From Ceratopteris richardii (lineage: Eukaryota > Streptophyta > Polypodiopsida > Polypodiales > Pteridaceae), in NCBI GenBank assembly GCA_020310875.1, contig CM035432.1, positions 94,208,467 to 94,272,466 on the forward strand: 64,000 nt of DNA, given 5' to 3'. Within the stretch, counting starts at the first letter, position 1, and every line of letters begins with the position of its first letter. The position numbers and the translations under genes were made by a program. Below, one piece after another: positions 44,691 through 55,870 of the stretch. The notes under the pieces are model-generated. The model saw only the letters and a program-made list of their open reading frames with translations, did not search any database and had not been told where the DNA came from.

Positions 44691-45856
44691 TATCCCACGT
44701 TCAGCCAGAAATGCATTAAAATCAGAAGACATATATTCCCCCCTCGATCAGAATGGAGGGTGCCCATTTTACATGGTGATAGATTTTCAGCCAAAACCAA
44801 AAACTGTTTAAAGCACATTAACACTTCCGACTTTACTTTGAGTGGATATACCCATGCATGCCTGGAAAAATCATCAATGAAAGTCACGAAGCAAAGGTAA
44901 TTTCCAAAAGAGGGTGTCTGCATAGGACCACAGACATCACTATGTAGAAGCTGCAATTTCTGTGTAGCCCGAATTGAACCATCTTTTGGAAAGGAGGAAC
45001 GGTGCATTTTGCCCAAAATACAGCCTTCACAAAAATGTTTTCTAGGTGCCTCAAGTTTGCGCAAAGAGGACACCATTTCAGATTTCTGCAGGCGTAGCAA
45101 ACTAGCAAAATTCAGATGACCAAAGCGTGCATGCCAAAGCTTTGCATCTGACATAGGCTGAGAATCATTTATTGCACATGCCAAATCATTTTCAGATCTT
45201 TCATAGTCTATGAGCTTATACAACCCACAACATAAAATGCCAGAAGCAATAATAACATCGCCATTTGACAGATCATGAACTGTACATCTGTCATCAACGA
45301 ATTTCACAACCAAGCCAATCTTGGCTAATGTAGAAATTGATAACAGATTCTTCTTGATCCCTGGCACAAATAAAGCATCTGACAAAGTGAAAGAACTACC
45401 ATCAGCAGTAGTCAAAATGATCTTACCAACTCCCATAACAGGATAAGAGGAGTTGTTGGCACATGTAACACTATTCCCTGTAGAGGCAGGCTCGAGTGAA
45501 GAGAAGAAACTACACTGCAAGGTAATATGTTTGGTCGCCCCACTATCAAAGTACCAAACATCTGAGTCTACTCCAGACATGCATTGATCATGAGAAGATG
45601 GGTCAAAACTGCAGACAGTAGTAAACACCCATTCTTCTTCCTGCACAAGATTTGCAGACTCTGTTTTTGGTGTAGAGGCCTCTGCAACAACCATTCCAGC
45701 CTCTTTCTTCTTTGCCTCTTTAGCAGCCAGTTTTGGACAGTTGTTTATGATATGATCATTCCCTGCAGAATTAACAGATTTGTGCTTACTAGTTGAAGAG
45801 CTCCATTTTCCTTTGCCCTTCTGACTAGCCAAGAGAGCTTGATCTGCAACTTGCAT
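44690..45856 (-). pseudogene. Copia I gag end, protease and integrase N-terminal half
   Basis: 388 codons: QVADQALLASQKGKGKW, a Lys-rich stretch joined to NDHIINNC so that the first two Cys of the zinc knuckle are deleted, protease WYFDSGATKHIT, CEGCILGKM zinc region, LLHSDVCGP, FIDDFSRHAWVYP and LHSDRGG. At that point the G run is six long instead of seven, giving a -1 shift and an out-of-frame tail. The protease site is intact. Confidence 0.9.
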
Positions 45857-45970
45857 AATGGACCTGTTGTGCGTGGACTAATCTTCCTGCAACAGAACAG
45901 AGACTAACTCCTCAAATGATAAGGCATTTGGATTGCCTTTCATCATCAACCGAAGAGTAGAAGCAAAACT

Positions 45971-46569
45971 CTAATATGAATCAGGAAGCCCATTTAGAAC
46001 GGTCTGCACAAGTGAGCTATCTGGTATAACCTCATCAACAGAAATCAATTGTTCCTTCAAGTCTTTGATCTTTGTTAGGAAACTGTCCATAGAATCACCT
46101 TCATTCATGTGCTCACTCTCCAACTGTTTTCGGAGGTAAGCAACACGAGCCTCATTCCTAACTTGGTACAATGTGGTAAGTGTATCCCAAGCATCCTTAG
46201 CTATTCTGCAAGAGCAAATGTGAGGAATAATGGCACGTTTGATAGACAAAGCTATCAATGCATGTGCCTGGGCATCTCTGCCATCCCAGGAATCTGCTCT
46301 ACAGTAGGTGCAGTAGAAACAACAGCACGAATAGGAATCTGCGGAATATCATCTTGGACACCATCTTCATCAGCTCCAGCACCTGTACTTGGAGTACCTA
46401 TAGTCAGAGGTGTAACAGGACATCTTTCAACACCTTGCACAATGTTCCACAATCCTTTTGCAACCAATACATGTCGCATCATATAAGCCCATAATGGGTA
46501 GTTGGTACCATCCAACTTATCCTCAACACCCAACATACGGAATACATCACTGCTTTCAGCGAGGGCCGG
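45971..46569 (-). pseudogene. Copia I gag N-terminal part
   Basis: DGTNYPLWAYMMRHVLVAKGLWNIVQGVE, then a frameshift near 46290 and ALSIKRAIIPHICSC … LRKQLESEHMNEGDSMDSFL … TVLNGLPDSY. The family start ATG is changed: the codon before AESSDVF reads CTC (minus strand, about 46560), so the normal start is lost. Stops at 45971 and near 45880. Confidence 0.88.
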
Positions 46570-46834
46570 TGACTAAAATACCTTGATGCAAAAAATTGAA
46601 TGTATCTCAAAAAGTTGAACAGAACTACCCCGACGAATTCTGCTAGACCTATAGCAGACTTCGAGACGCTTATACTGAAGAATAGAAACTGGTATATACC
46701 TTTGGCACAAAAAGAGGAAATAGCCTGCACAAGCACTGCGATAATGTGTTCGAAGGCCAAAACAAGCTCAGATCGTGCGAATCTGAGACTACAAACGGAG
46801 GAGCGTCGACGGCACCCTAGATGAAGCGATGACC

Positions 46835-46847
46835 TGCTCTGATACCA
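46835..46847 (-). promoter_or_regulatory. Primer-binding site of copia I
   Basis: Minus strand tggtatcagagca, two bases inside the 5' LTR edge. Confidence 0.94.
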
Positions 46848-46849
46848 AT

Positions 46850-47081
46850 TGTTGGAGATAGATGTTTGCAGAAGCACGTGAACAGCACAAGGAAGAAGAA
46901 GAATCTTGGAGCACGAACACACAATACTGAATGTATTACTAGAGAATGTACAAAGATAAGTAGCCCATTAGGGCAATAGGCGTATATACAAGCCGGGGGA
47001 AAAAAACCTCCTAAAGAGCGAAAAAAAGTGCCCCGACGATCCTAGTGTGTTCACACACATCACTACGTAAATATATCAACA
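46850..47081 (-). repeat. 5' LTR of copia I
   Basis: tgttggagatag … atatatcaaca, 232 bp, followed by the target duplication ttaat. Confidence 0.95.
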
Positions 47082-48002
47082 TTAATGTCCAACTGATGTA
47101 CATTCCAACCATGATGAGCCGCAAGTGCACAGATGCTCCGAACAGTAGTCATACGACATGTAGATGCAAAGGTCTCTTCAAAATCAATGCGTCTTTCTTG
47201 TGCATAACCCTTTGCAACAAGCCTAGCCTTATACCTGTCAACTGTACCATCCGGTTTACACTTCAGCTTGTATACCCACTTAGTGCCAATGGCCTTCTTG
47301 CCACGAGGCAAGTCACATAAAGACCAAGTACCATTCTTCATTATAGCATCATATTCAGATTGCATAGCATCCATCCAATTTTTTGAATTTTGTGCTTCAT
47401 CAAACGAAACAGACTCATTCTCATCATAGAAAGTAGATGCAGCCATTGCATAGCAATCTGATGCAAAAGAGGCACTATGAGAGCCTGATCCAGTACGATA
47501 TGATAGAGGTGCATCTAATTTATTGCCACGCAAGGTCTGCACCAACCATTTTGGCATAGTTTTTTGCCTGCTCAATATCAGCTCTCTCATCAATAAGTGC
47601 ATCATGTAAATCTGCATCAGAAATGGAATGATCTGCATCATCACATGAAACCTATAAAGGTTGAGAAGTTTCCTCATTAGGACCAGCACTAGGCTGTCCA
47701 CCTGTGAAAAGAGGCAGCAAAGTATCATACATGTCTTTCGAGCTAATAGATGTCTCCTTAGTACATGAAAGCAATGGCTGAATAGCATCTTCCACAAAAA
47801 CAACATCACGGCTAACCAGAATGCGTTTAGTCTGTGGATGATACAAACGATAGCCTTTACTTTCAAAACTGTACCCAACAAAAATACATTTTACTGCTTT
47901 ATCATCCCATTTTCTACGATGTTGTTCAGGCACTGATGCATATGCCAAACAACCAAAAACACGCAGATGAGCAACAGATGGCTTGCGATCATGCCAAGCC
48001 TC
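47082..48002 (-). pseudogene. Copia H reverse transcriptase start and integrase end
   Basis: Minus strand: EAWHDRKPSVAHLRVFGCLAYASVPEQHRRK, FVGYSFESKGYRLY, VSRDVVFVEDAIQPLLSC, then, after a frame change, WSLCDLPRGKKAIGTKWVYKLKCKPDG, ARLVAKGYAQERRIDF and HQLDIN. The sequence meets copia I at 47086 and continues on its other side at 43266. The upstream edge is the deletion junction at 48003. Confidence 0.9.
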
Positions 48003-48003
48003 C

Positions 48004-49198
48004 CATAACAGGATAAGAGGAGTTGTTGGCACATGTAACAGTATTCCCTCTAGGGGCAGGCTCGAGTGAGGAGAAGAAACCGCACTACGAGGTAATATGT
48101 TTTGTCGCGCCACTATCAAAGTACCAACCATCTGAGTCTACTACAAACATGCACTGCTCATGAGAAGATGGGTCAAAACTGCAGACAGTAGTAAATGCCC
48201 ATTCTTCTTCCTGTACAAGATTAGTAGACTCCGTTTTTGGTGTAGAGGCCTCTGCAACAACCATTCAAGCTTCTTTCTTCCTTGCCTCTTTTGTAGCTAG
48301 TTTTGGACAGTTCTATATGATATGATCATTCCCTTTATAGTACTTACAAAACAATTTCTGCTTTTTTTATTTCTTCTCATCTTTGTCTTCCTTCTTCGAA
48401 TATGCAGAATTAGCAGATTTCTGCTTACTAGTTGAAGAGCACCATTTTCCTTTGCCCTTCTGTCTAGCCAGGAAAGCTTGATCTGCAACTTGCATAATGG
48501 ACCTGTTTTACCTGGACTGATCTTCCTGGAACAGAACACAGACTAACTCCTCAAATGAAAAGGCATTTGGATTGCCTTTCATCATCAACCGAAGAGTAGA
48601 AGCAAAACTCTGATATGAATCAGGAAGACCATTCAAAATGGTCCACAAGTGAGCTATCTGGTATAATCTCATCACCAGAAATCAACTATTCCTTCAAGTC
48701 TTTGATCTTTGTTAGGAAACTGTCCATAGAATCACCTTCATTCATATGCTCACTCTCTAACTGTTTTCGGACGTAAGCAACATGAGCCTCATTCCTAGCT
48801 TGGTACAATGTGGTAAGTGTATCCCAAGCATCCTTAGTTGTTCTGCAAGAGTGAATATGAGGAATAATGGCACATTTGATAGACAAAGCTATCAATGCAT
48901 GTGTCTGGGCATCTCTGCCATCCCAGCGAATCTACTCTTCAGTAGGTGTAGCGAAAACCGTAGCATGAATAGGAATATGCAGAATATGAGAATCTTCGAC
49001 ACCTTCTACATCAGCTTCAATACCTGTAGTTGTAACAGTTGCAGGTGTGATAGGACGTTTTTCGACACCTTGTACAATGTTCCACAGTCCTTTTGCAACC
49101 AACACATGTCGCATCATATAAGCCCATAATGGGTAGTTGGTACCATCCAACTTATCCTCACCAACCAACATACGGAATGCATCACTGCTTTCAGCCAT
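48004..49198 (-). pseudogene. Copia H gag and protease start
   Basis: The ATG at 49198 (MAESSDAFRMLVGEDKLDG) matches the family start. A TAG at 48932-48934 replaces the CAG of copy F. Further pieces: ALSIKCAIIPHIHSC, VRKQLESEHMNEGD, a damaged zinc knuckle region near 48310-48350, and the protease (VPT-lacking FDSGATKHI-like, with stops) to PVMG at 48004. It is then fused to integrase EAWHDRK, losing about 1.1 kb of protease end and integrase core. Confidence 0.88.
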
Positions 49199-49524
49199 GG
49201 CCGATGACTAAAATACCTTGATGAAGAAAATTGACTGTATCTCAAAAAGTTGAACAAAACTGGCCAGAGGAATTCTCCTAGACCTGTAGTAGACTTCGAG
49301 ACGCTTATACCTTTGGCAAACAGAAACTGGTATATACCTTTGGCACAAAATGATGAAATAACCTGCACAAGCGCTACGATAGTGCGTTCAAAGGCCGAAA
49401 CGAGCTCATATCACGATTTCGGCATTTGATCTCGAAAATAGGTTGAGTATGCTAACCAAAATTCGTGTGATTCTGAGACTACAACTAGAGGAGTGTCGAC
49501 CGCACCCTAGATGAAGCGACGACC

Positions 49525-49537
49525 TGCTCTGATACCA
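49525..49537 (-). promoter_or_regulatory. Primer-binding site of copia H
   Basis: Minus strand tggtatcagagca, two bases from the LTR. Confidence 0.95.
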
Positions 49538-49539
49538 AT

Positions 49540-49769
49540 TGTTGGAGTTAGACGTCTGCGGAAGCACGCGAACATCACAAGGAAGAAGAAGAAGCTTGGA
49601 GCACAACACACAACACTGAATGTATTACTAAATAATGTACAAAGATAAGTAGCCCATTAGGGCAATAGGCGTATATACAAGCCGAGGGGAAAAAAGCTCC
49701 TGAAGAGGGAAAAAAGTGCCCCGGCGGTCCTAGTGTGTTCACATACATCACTATCTAAATATATCAACA
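49540..49769 (-). repeat. 5' LTR of copia H
   Basis: tgttggagttag … atatatcaaca, 230 bp, followed by target duplication caagc. Confidence 0.95.
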
Positions 49770-49774
49770 CAAGC

Positions 49775-50608
49775 CTCAATTGGCTGATCTACATGGCCAT
49801 AGTCAAGAGCTCCACTTTAGAACAAAGCCATGAGTATATTAAACACAACTTGTGAGCAAACTCTTGACTATTTTTTACATTCAAGTAGAGGAAAATCTGA
49901 ATTTTCAGCAAATACTACATCTCAACTCACAATAATTGTGTTCTTCAATGGATGGTACAAAAAATATCCTTTACTTTCAGAATTATAACAAACAAATATA
50001 CATTTCTTTGCCTTGTCATCAAGTTTGTGACATTGTTGTGATGGCACAAGAGAATATGCCAAACAACCAAACACTTGCATATGAGTAACCATGGGTTTAT
50101 GTCCATTTCACACCTCATAAGGAGTGATCAATCTCAATGCTTCAATGGGCTAGCGATTTGACACATAGTTTGCACACATCACCGCTTCCATACAAGACTT
50201 GTCAAGAAGGTGATTTCCTTTAACCACACATCATGCCACAAGGAGTGTTCTATGTTTAAGCTTGACTAAATCATTTGGATGAGGTGTATATGGCACCATA
50301 CATTGGTGTGAAATTCCTCTTTCACAAAGAAAAGCATTAAATGCATGTCAGATGTATTCATCAGTAGCATCTATGCATATAGTCAATTGAGAAAAAAAAT
50401 CAGCCATATCTAAAAATGATTTGAAGCAAGAAAATACCTAATTCTTTGCTTTCATATGATACACTAATGTATGGGGAGTAATATCATCAATGAAAATAAC
50501 AAAATATACATGTTTGCCAAAAGATAGAGTCTTGATGGGACCACATACATCACTATGAACAAGCTATAATTTTCTTGTAGTGTGTGTATGATTATGTTTT
50601 GGAAAAGA
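49775..50608 (-). pseudogene. Copia G integrase
   Basis: Minus-strand pieces across frames: GKNDLFGMLSFPKHNH at the edge, LVHSDVCGPIKTLSFGKHVYFVIFIDD, GIxHQCMVPYTPHP, EAVMCANYVSNR, EALRLITPYE, VFGCLAYSLVPSQQCHKLDDKAKKCIFV, and VVFAEN. The first catalytic Asp is visible in HSDVCG; the DRGGE region is not clear and stops are common. Homology to the family fades at about 50608, the start of repeat Z1. On the low side it joins 41756 across copia H. Confidence 0.82.
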
Positions 50609-52070
50609 AAGCATGCCAAACAAGTCATTTTTGCCTACTATTTCACTAAAGAACAAGAATGTGATAAGATTTGACTTCAGCAAATGTTGAAATGAGTGTT
50701 GAAATTTAACCTCACAATTTGTCACTCTGATAGTGATTCTGACTACCTAAATCACTTTGAAATGGGGGTAAAACCCTACAGGCTTTGATGTAAATGTTTC
50801 TTGGCCACTTAAAATCATTGTTATATGATCTCAAGTCAATTTGCACTATTAAAAGTGCATGCACATCGTGACATGAAACACAAGAACTTAAGAAGCAGCT
50901 GAACCTCATCTCATACCACTTTTGGGTGTGTGTAGAAGTGTGGGAGACACACGAGAAGCACACACAAGGAACACAAAAGTGGCAAGACACATGGGGAAGA
51001 TGGATGGCTCAAACATTTCTCTCTCTTGATGATGATCATAACTAAAGTAAGAGTTTAATAATATCCCTAAGTACAAAGTACTACCACATATGAGTGAATC
51101 ATGTATGTGGTAATGTGGGGAAAAAACATCTTGCCAGCACTAGAGCAAAAAGTGCATGTGTTTAGGAAAAAGGTTCACATGAAAATCTACTCGAGGAATG
51201 CATGAGTGTAACATATCTAACTATAACGATGTATACATACTTACACACACACACACTATCTTATATATAAGAATGATATTTTGTATGTTAAAGCCTTACA
51301 TACCTTTTAGTCATACTATAATTTTTTTACCGTTAACCATGGAACGCTGAGCTATGAAATTCTGGATTCACACATACATCTATATCATTTTCATATTTGG
51401 TTCTCTTATTGATCTTAACAGAAAAAGTTTCTTTAGAAAATCGGATCGATATTTAATCATGAGGATTAAATACAAAATAGACTAATCCATGCAAGTTACC
51501 TACCATTCCAGGGAGAGAGGGTTTTCTTGTTATCCATTTTTGCACAAAAGCATTTAGATCCACCCTCTCTCTCAACATTTAGCACTCTAAAGTTTAGGAG
51601 AAAGATATTTGATTTTTAAAATTTGTGGTATATTTTCTTATTCACTTTGTGTATCAATTATTAGTAGATCTTTTGGTTCCTATTCTTAAATTAATACGAA
51701 TATCTGTGTTTGTATTTAAAATAGTTATAAAGGTTTTTTTGTTGCAAATTTTAATTTTTACATTTCCTCTAAAAGGAAGAAAAAGTTTGTTTTTTGGTCG
51801 AGGTTCTAGGAGGAAAATACACACCCTTTTGATAGTTTTGACGATCAGCCATCACTAAAGAATCTTAAAAGTTAAATTAGGGGTATGTGCAAGTATCACA
51901 AAAGATCTGAAGTGGATGAGCATGTATGCTCCTACAAATCGACTTATTGATGTTTATCATTGTGGCTCCTCATGACCCACTTAATAGTTGATATAGTGAA
52001 TCCTATTGACAAAATATGTTAACGTATCTTTTGAGGCAAAAAATATCTAAGAAAACTTGTTCTCTAAAAC
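50609..52070. repeat. Repeat Z, copy 1 (1.46 kb)
   Basis: Starts aagcatgccaaac and ends ttctctaaaac. It is repeated in the same orientation at 52904-54342. No TG…CA ends and no protein domain. The first bases may still be integrase sequence of copia G (…GKNDLFGML). A weak primer-site-like tggtatgagatgagg lies on the minus strand at 50904-50918. Copy 1 has 28 bases (after ggttcacat) that copy 2 lacks. Confidence 0.85.
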
Positions 52071-52903
52071 TTATGATTACAAGAACACCCACGTAGGGAA
52101 AATAATACAAGAAGATGTCAATGATCCAAGACTTCCAACAACCTAGGACCAATAGGTATGGAAAACTGGACTAGAGATGATACATGAGATCCCACAACCC
52201 GAGATCGTAAGTATGAGACACGATATCTGGATTACAAGAACTTCCTTCTGAGAGATGAATTGGATACACGAAAGAACTCGACAGGATCGTGTACTACGAG
52301 ATTACAAGGGGACAAGATAGGATGTCCAAGAACTAGACTAGAACAAGGAACAAGACAAGAACTAGAACTGGAACTTGAAGAGTACTTACTTGGCGGTCAC
52401 GACTCCTTGAGCTCCCAAGACTGGTATTGGCAAGATTGATTATGAATGTGGCCAACCCGTCCTTATATAGGTTTTCAAGGGCGGTTCATGAAAGGCGGTT
52501 GCGAATTGATGATGTCATCGATGATGTCATCAATTGGAAACATGAGCTCTGGATATCCGAATCAGGCAAGTAGACAATCGATCTTAGGGTTTTGGCACGT
52601 TCCAAATGCAATGGAAGCATTGGTTTCTCCTAATTCTGAACCAATCATGAGATACATGGTTCACATGGAATCTAAGGTTTAGGATGGTTTCCTTTGTCCA
52701 TGACAGATTCTAGGTGAAGAAGGACTAACCACTATACTTGAAGAAGAAGCTCCATTTATAACAATTGACTATGAAGTAGAAGAACCTTTGGGTCCTTGAT
52801 CTACATTTACCACTATGTTTCATAGTTGTTTAACACAGCAAGAACATGTTTCATCATGTAAGAATCAGATATTTGGTCCCATCAAGCTTAACTTTAGATT
52901 TGG
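52071..52903. other. 833-bp spacer between the Z repeats
   Basis: No coding signal. It contains a cctatataagg TATA-like word on the minus strand near 52460-52470 and a direct repeat of gatgatgtcatc near 52509-52532. 52317-52385 is rich in aagaact/gaacaag words. Origin unknown. Confidence 0.6.
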
Positions 52904-54342
52904 AAGCATGCCAAACAAGTCATTTTTGCCTACTATTTCACTAAAGAACAAGAATGTGATAAGCTTTGACTTCAACAAATGCTGAAATGAGTGTTGAAAT
53001 TTCACCTCACAATTTGTCACTCTGGTAGTGATTCTGACCACCGAAATCACTTTGAAATGGGGGTAAAACCCTACTGGCATTGATGTAAATGTTTCTTGGC
53101 CACTAAAAATCATTGTTATATGATCTCAAGTCAATTTGTACCATTAAAAGTGCATGCACATTGTGACATGAAAAACAAGAACTTAAGAAAGAGCTGAACC
53201 TCATCTCATACCACTTTTGGGTGTGTGTAGAAGTGTGGGAGACACACGGGAAGCACACACAAGGAACACAAAATGTGGCAAGACACATGGGTAAGATGGA
53301 TGGCTTGAACATTTCTCTCTCTTGATGATGATCATAACTAAAGTAAGAGTTTAATAATATCCCTAAGTACAAAGTACTACCACATATGAGTGAATCATGT
53401 GTGTGGTAATGTGGGGAAAAAACATCTTGCCAGCACTAGAGCAAAAAGTGCATGTGTTTAGGAAAAAGGTTCACATCAACATATCTAACTATAACGATGT
53501 ATACATACTTACACACACACTATCCTATATATAAGAATGATATTTTGTATGTTAAAGCCTTACATACCTTTTAGTCATACTATATTTTTTCTACCGTTAA
53601 CCATGGAACGCTGAGCTATGAAATTTTGGATTCACACATACATCTATATCATTTTCATATTTGGTTCTCTTATTGATCTTAACGGAAATAGTTTCTTTAG
53701 AAAATGGGATCGATAATTAATCATGAGGACTAAATACAAAATAGATTAATCCTTGCAAGTTACCTACCAATCCAAGGAGAGAGGGTTTTCTTGTTATCCA
53801 TTTTTGCACAAAAGCATTCAGATCCACCCTCTCTCTCAACAATTAGCACTCTAAAGTTTAGGAGAAAGATATTTGATTTTTAAAATGTATGGTATATTTT
53901 CTTATTCACTTTGTGTATCAATTATTAGTAGATCTTTTGGTTCCTATTAGTAGATCTTTTGGTTCCTATTCTTAAAGGTTTGTATTTAAAATAGTTATAA
54001 AGGTTTTTTTGTTGCAAATTTTAATTTTTACATTTCCTCTAAAAGTAAGAAAACGTTTCTTTTTTGGTCGAGGTTCTAGGAGGAAGATACACACCCTTTT
54101 GATAGGTTTGACGATGAGCCATCACTAAAGAATCTTAAAAGTTAAATTAGGGGTATGTGCAAGTATCACAAAAGATCTAAAATGGATGAGCATGTATGCT
54201 CCTACAAATCGACTTATTGATGTTTATCATTGTGGCTCTTCTCATGACCCACTTAATACTTGATATAGTGAATCCTATTGACAAAATATGTTAACGTATC
54301 TTTTGAGGCAAAAAATACCTAAGAAAACTTGTTCTCTAAAAC
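52904..54342. repeat. Repeat Z, copy 2 (1.44 kb)
   Basis: Direct copy of 50609-52070, roughly 95% identical by eye. It has a local tandem duplication ttagtagatcttttggttcctat near 53928-53970 and two short deletions relative to copy 1. Confidence 0.87.
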
Positions 54343-54660
54343 ATCCGAGTGTTATCACATGGGTCTTGATGGATGTAGCTCTATAATGCACTGTGTGGAG
54401 GTTTCAGTTTAGGTCATCAGTGAAACGTTTGAGTGTTATATTGGATTATTTTATTGATATCTATTGCATATTCAATATTTGAAGGAAAAATAGTGTAGAT
54501 CTATGTATCTTGCATTAGATTTTTATTTGTTCTATATGTATTTTTACATAATTGTTTTTTTTACTATATCTTGCACAATATGATTTCCTTCAATAGCTAA
54601 TCATAAATTTGATAATGTCTCAGCGATACTCAAGGGTGGATGATCTCTCTAAAGGATATC
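54343..54660. repeat. Flank with repeat Y, second copy
   Basis: 54450-54650 matches 34130-34330 in the same orientation: tattgatatct…atattcaatatttgaaggaaaaatagtgtagat and ggtggatgatctctct. Together with 33807-34330 this may be the tail of an unrecognised LTR. Confidence 0.6.
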
Positions 54661-55570
54661 TTTAAAAATTTTTTGGTTTGTGGTTTCTTATATATGGCTC
54701 AGAGTAACTTGATTGCTGTTTATTACATTCAAAATGTTATTACATTATTGTTGGGCTAATGTACCGATTTCTTAGTATCAAGGTTGAAAACAAAGTCAAT
54801 GCTATGTAATGACAAAGTAATTGAGAAAAAAAGCAATAATTGAATGCAGGCCTATTATATTCATCTTTGTGGTGTCAAAAATTAGTTATTCATAGGGCTA
54901 TATGTAACACCATTTGAACTAATAGACTAAAGTAGTACCTTTTTCAACATGCATGCACTAGTTCATATAGAAGGGGAGGTAAAGCGTTTTGAAACTTCAA
55001 ACAATGTCTTATCAAGAAAAATTATTGTGGTATGGGGAGCCTTCTAAATACTCTGAGTTTGACACATTCTACAATATATTCGCTCCAAGCCAAGGTAGAT
55101 AATTTTTGAGCTATCATTTGGGAAAATATTGTCTTTTGATGGTTTTTTAGACATATGCATGTAAGCAATGGTTATCTGTGGCATGAAACATGGGAGCAAA
55201 ATAACATGTGCATACAATAAAGATACATAATAGTTATATCTGAGTACGAATTCTGTTACAGTAGAATTGCTAAAATCCTAGAATTGGGAGAAGACTATGA
55301 CATAGGTAGTCTGAGGATTTTTGGGTTGGATTAGAGTAAGAACTAGTGTTTTTCAACAAGTCATTAAGAGCTTTCAAGTAGTTTAAGAGGTACAAGTTAT
55401 ATGCTATTTCCTAGGACTAATTGGGTTTCTTGCTAGTAAAATAGGAGCTTTAAAGCTGGAAGTCATTTAATATTAACAAAATTTTGAGTTTGCTAGTGAA
55501 AAATGATGCTCATATCAATATAGATCAGTATCTATTAATAATGCTAGTTAAAAGTCCCAAAAGGTTGAAC
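54661..55570. other. AT-rich stretch, nothing recognised
   Basis: No open frame of note, no known repeat motif and no similarity that I can see to other parts of the window. Confidence 0.6.
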
Positions 55571-55870
55571 ATTTTTTTTTATAAAGAGGAAGTTCCACTG
55601 AGGCCTAGTCTCCCTTCTTTGTATTAATAAAAGACCAATTGTAAAATTAAAAGGGCATAGTGTCCGTGGGATCCCCATATTCCACGAGAGTAGGGGTAGG
55701 ATGGTCCAAAGGAGCAACAACTATGATGGCCCAAATTTGGTAAGAAACATATGCCTTAGATAGAATTCCAGAGAGTTGGAGAGAATGGACGGTCCACTTA
55801 CTTTTGATTTTGTTATTTTCAAAGAAAAAGATATTATGGTGTCGGAAGTGATAGGATACTTACAATAAAT
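55571..55870 (-). mobile_element. LINE 3' end
   Basis: On the minus strand the block ends in an A-rich tail (tttataaaaaaaaaatg; the T run is at 55571-55580 on the plus strand). Upstream is a segment like the 3' end of the LINEs at 24974-25224 and 30640-30930 (HNIFFFENNKIKSKWT…, GDPTDTMPF; the words ccccatattccacgag and gggcatagtg match). Protein-coding similarity is weak but the layout fits a 5'-truncated LINE. Confidence 0.65.

Larger units (their letters stand above)
43267..47081 (-). mobile_element. Ty1/copia retrotransposon I, internally deleted, nested in H
   Basis: LTRs 43267-43495 and 46850-47081, primer site 46835-46847, and duplication ttaat (43262-43266 and 47082-47086). The interior holds gag, protease, integrase and RNase H, but about 1.7 kb spanning the end of integrase to RNase H, including the whole RT core, is missing at a junction near 44177. 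LTRs differ at about 15 positions by eye. Third level of nesting: I in H in G. Confidence 0.96.
41757..49769 (-). mobile_element. Ty1/copia retrotransposon H, carrying copia I
   Basis: LTRs at 41757-41986 and 49540-49769 and a perfect duplication caagc (41752-41756, 49770-49774) define it. Its own sequence is 41757-43266 plus 47082-49769; the middle is copia I with duplication ttaat. H lacks the stretch from protease to integrase core (junction at 48003). By eye the LTRs differ at about 17 of 230 positions, older than B and F. It inserted in copia G. Confidence 0.96.
34676..50608 (-). mobile_element. Old copia element G, host of F and H
   Basis: Minus-strand pieces, in order: integrase (49775-50608), integrase end and reverse transcriptase (40110-41756), RNase H (40105-40400 and 34720-34966) and polypurine tract. 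They become contiguous when F (34967-40104) and H (41757-49769) are lifted out, each at a perfect 5-bp duplication. The element is decayed, with many stops, and its gag side is missing beyond 50608, where repeat Z begins. Confidence 0.85.

Noticed and set aside
50712..50990. 92-codon minus-strand frame in repeat Z
   Set aside because: Its counterpart in copy 2 differs in frame and no domain is seen.
52071..52903. Spacer as a solo LTR on the minus strand
   Set aside because: A TATA-like word and possible TG…CA ends exist, but the flanking five bases (actta and cagca) do not match.
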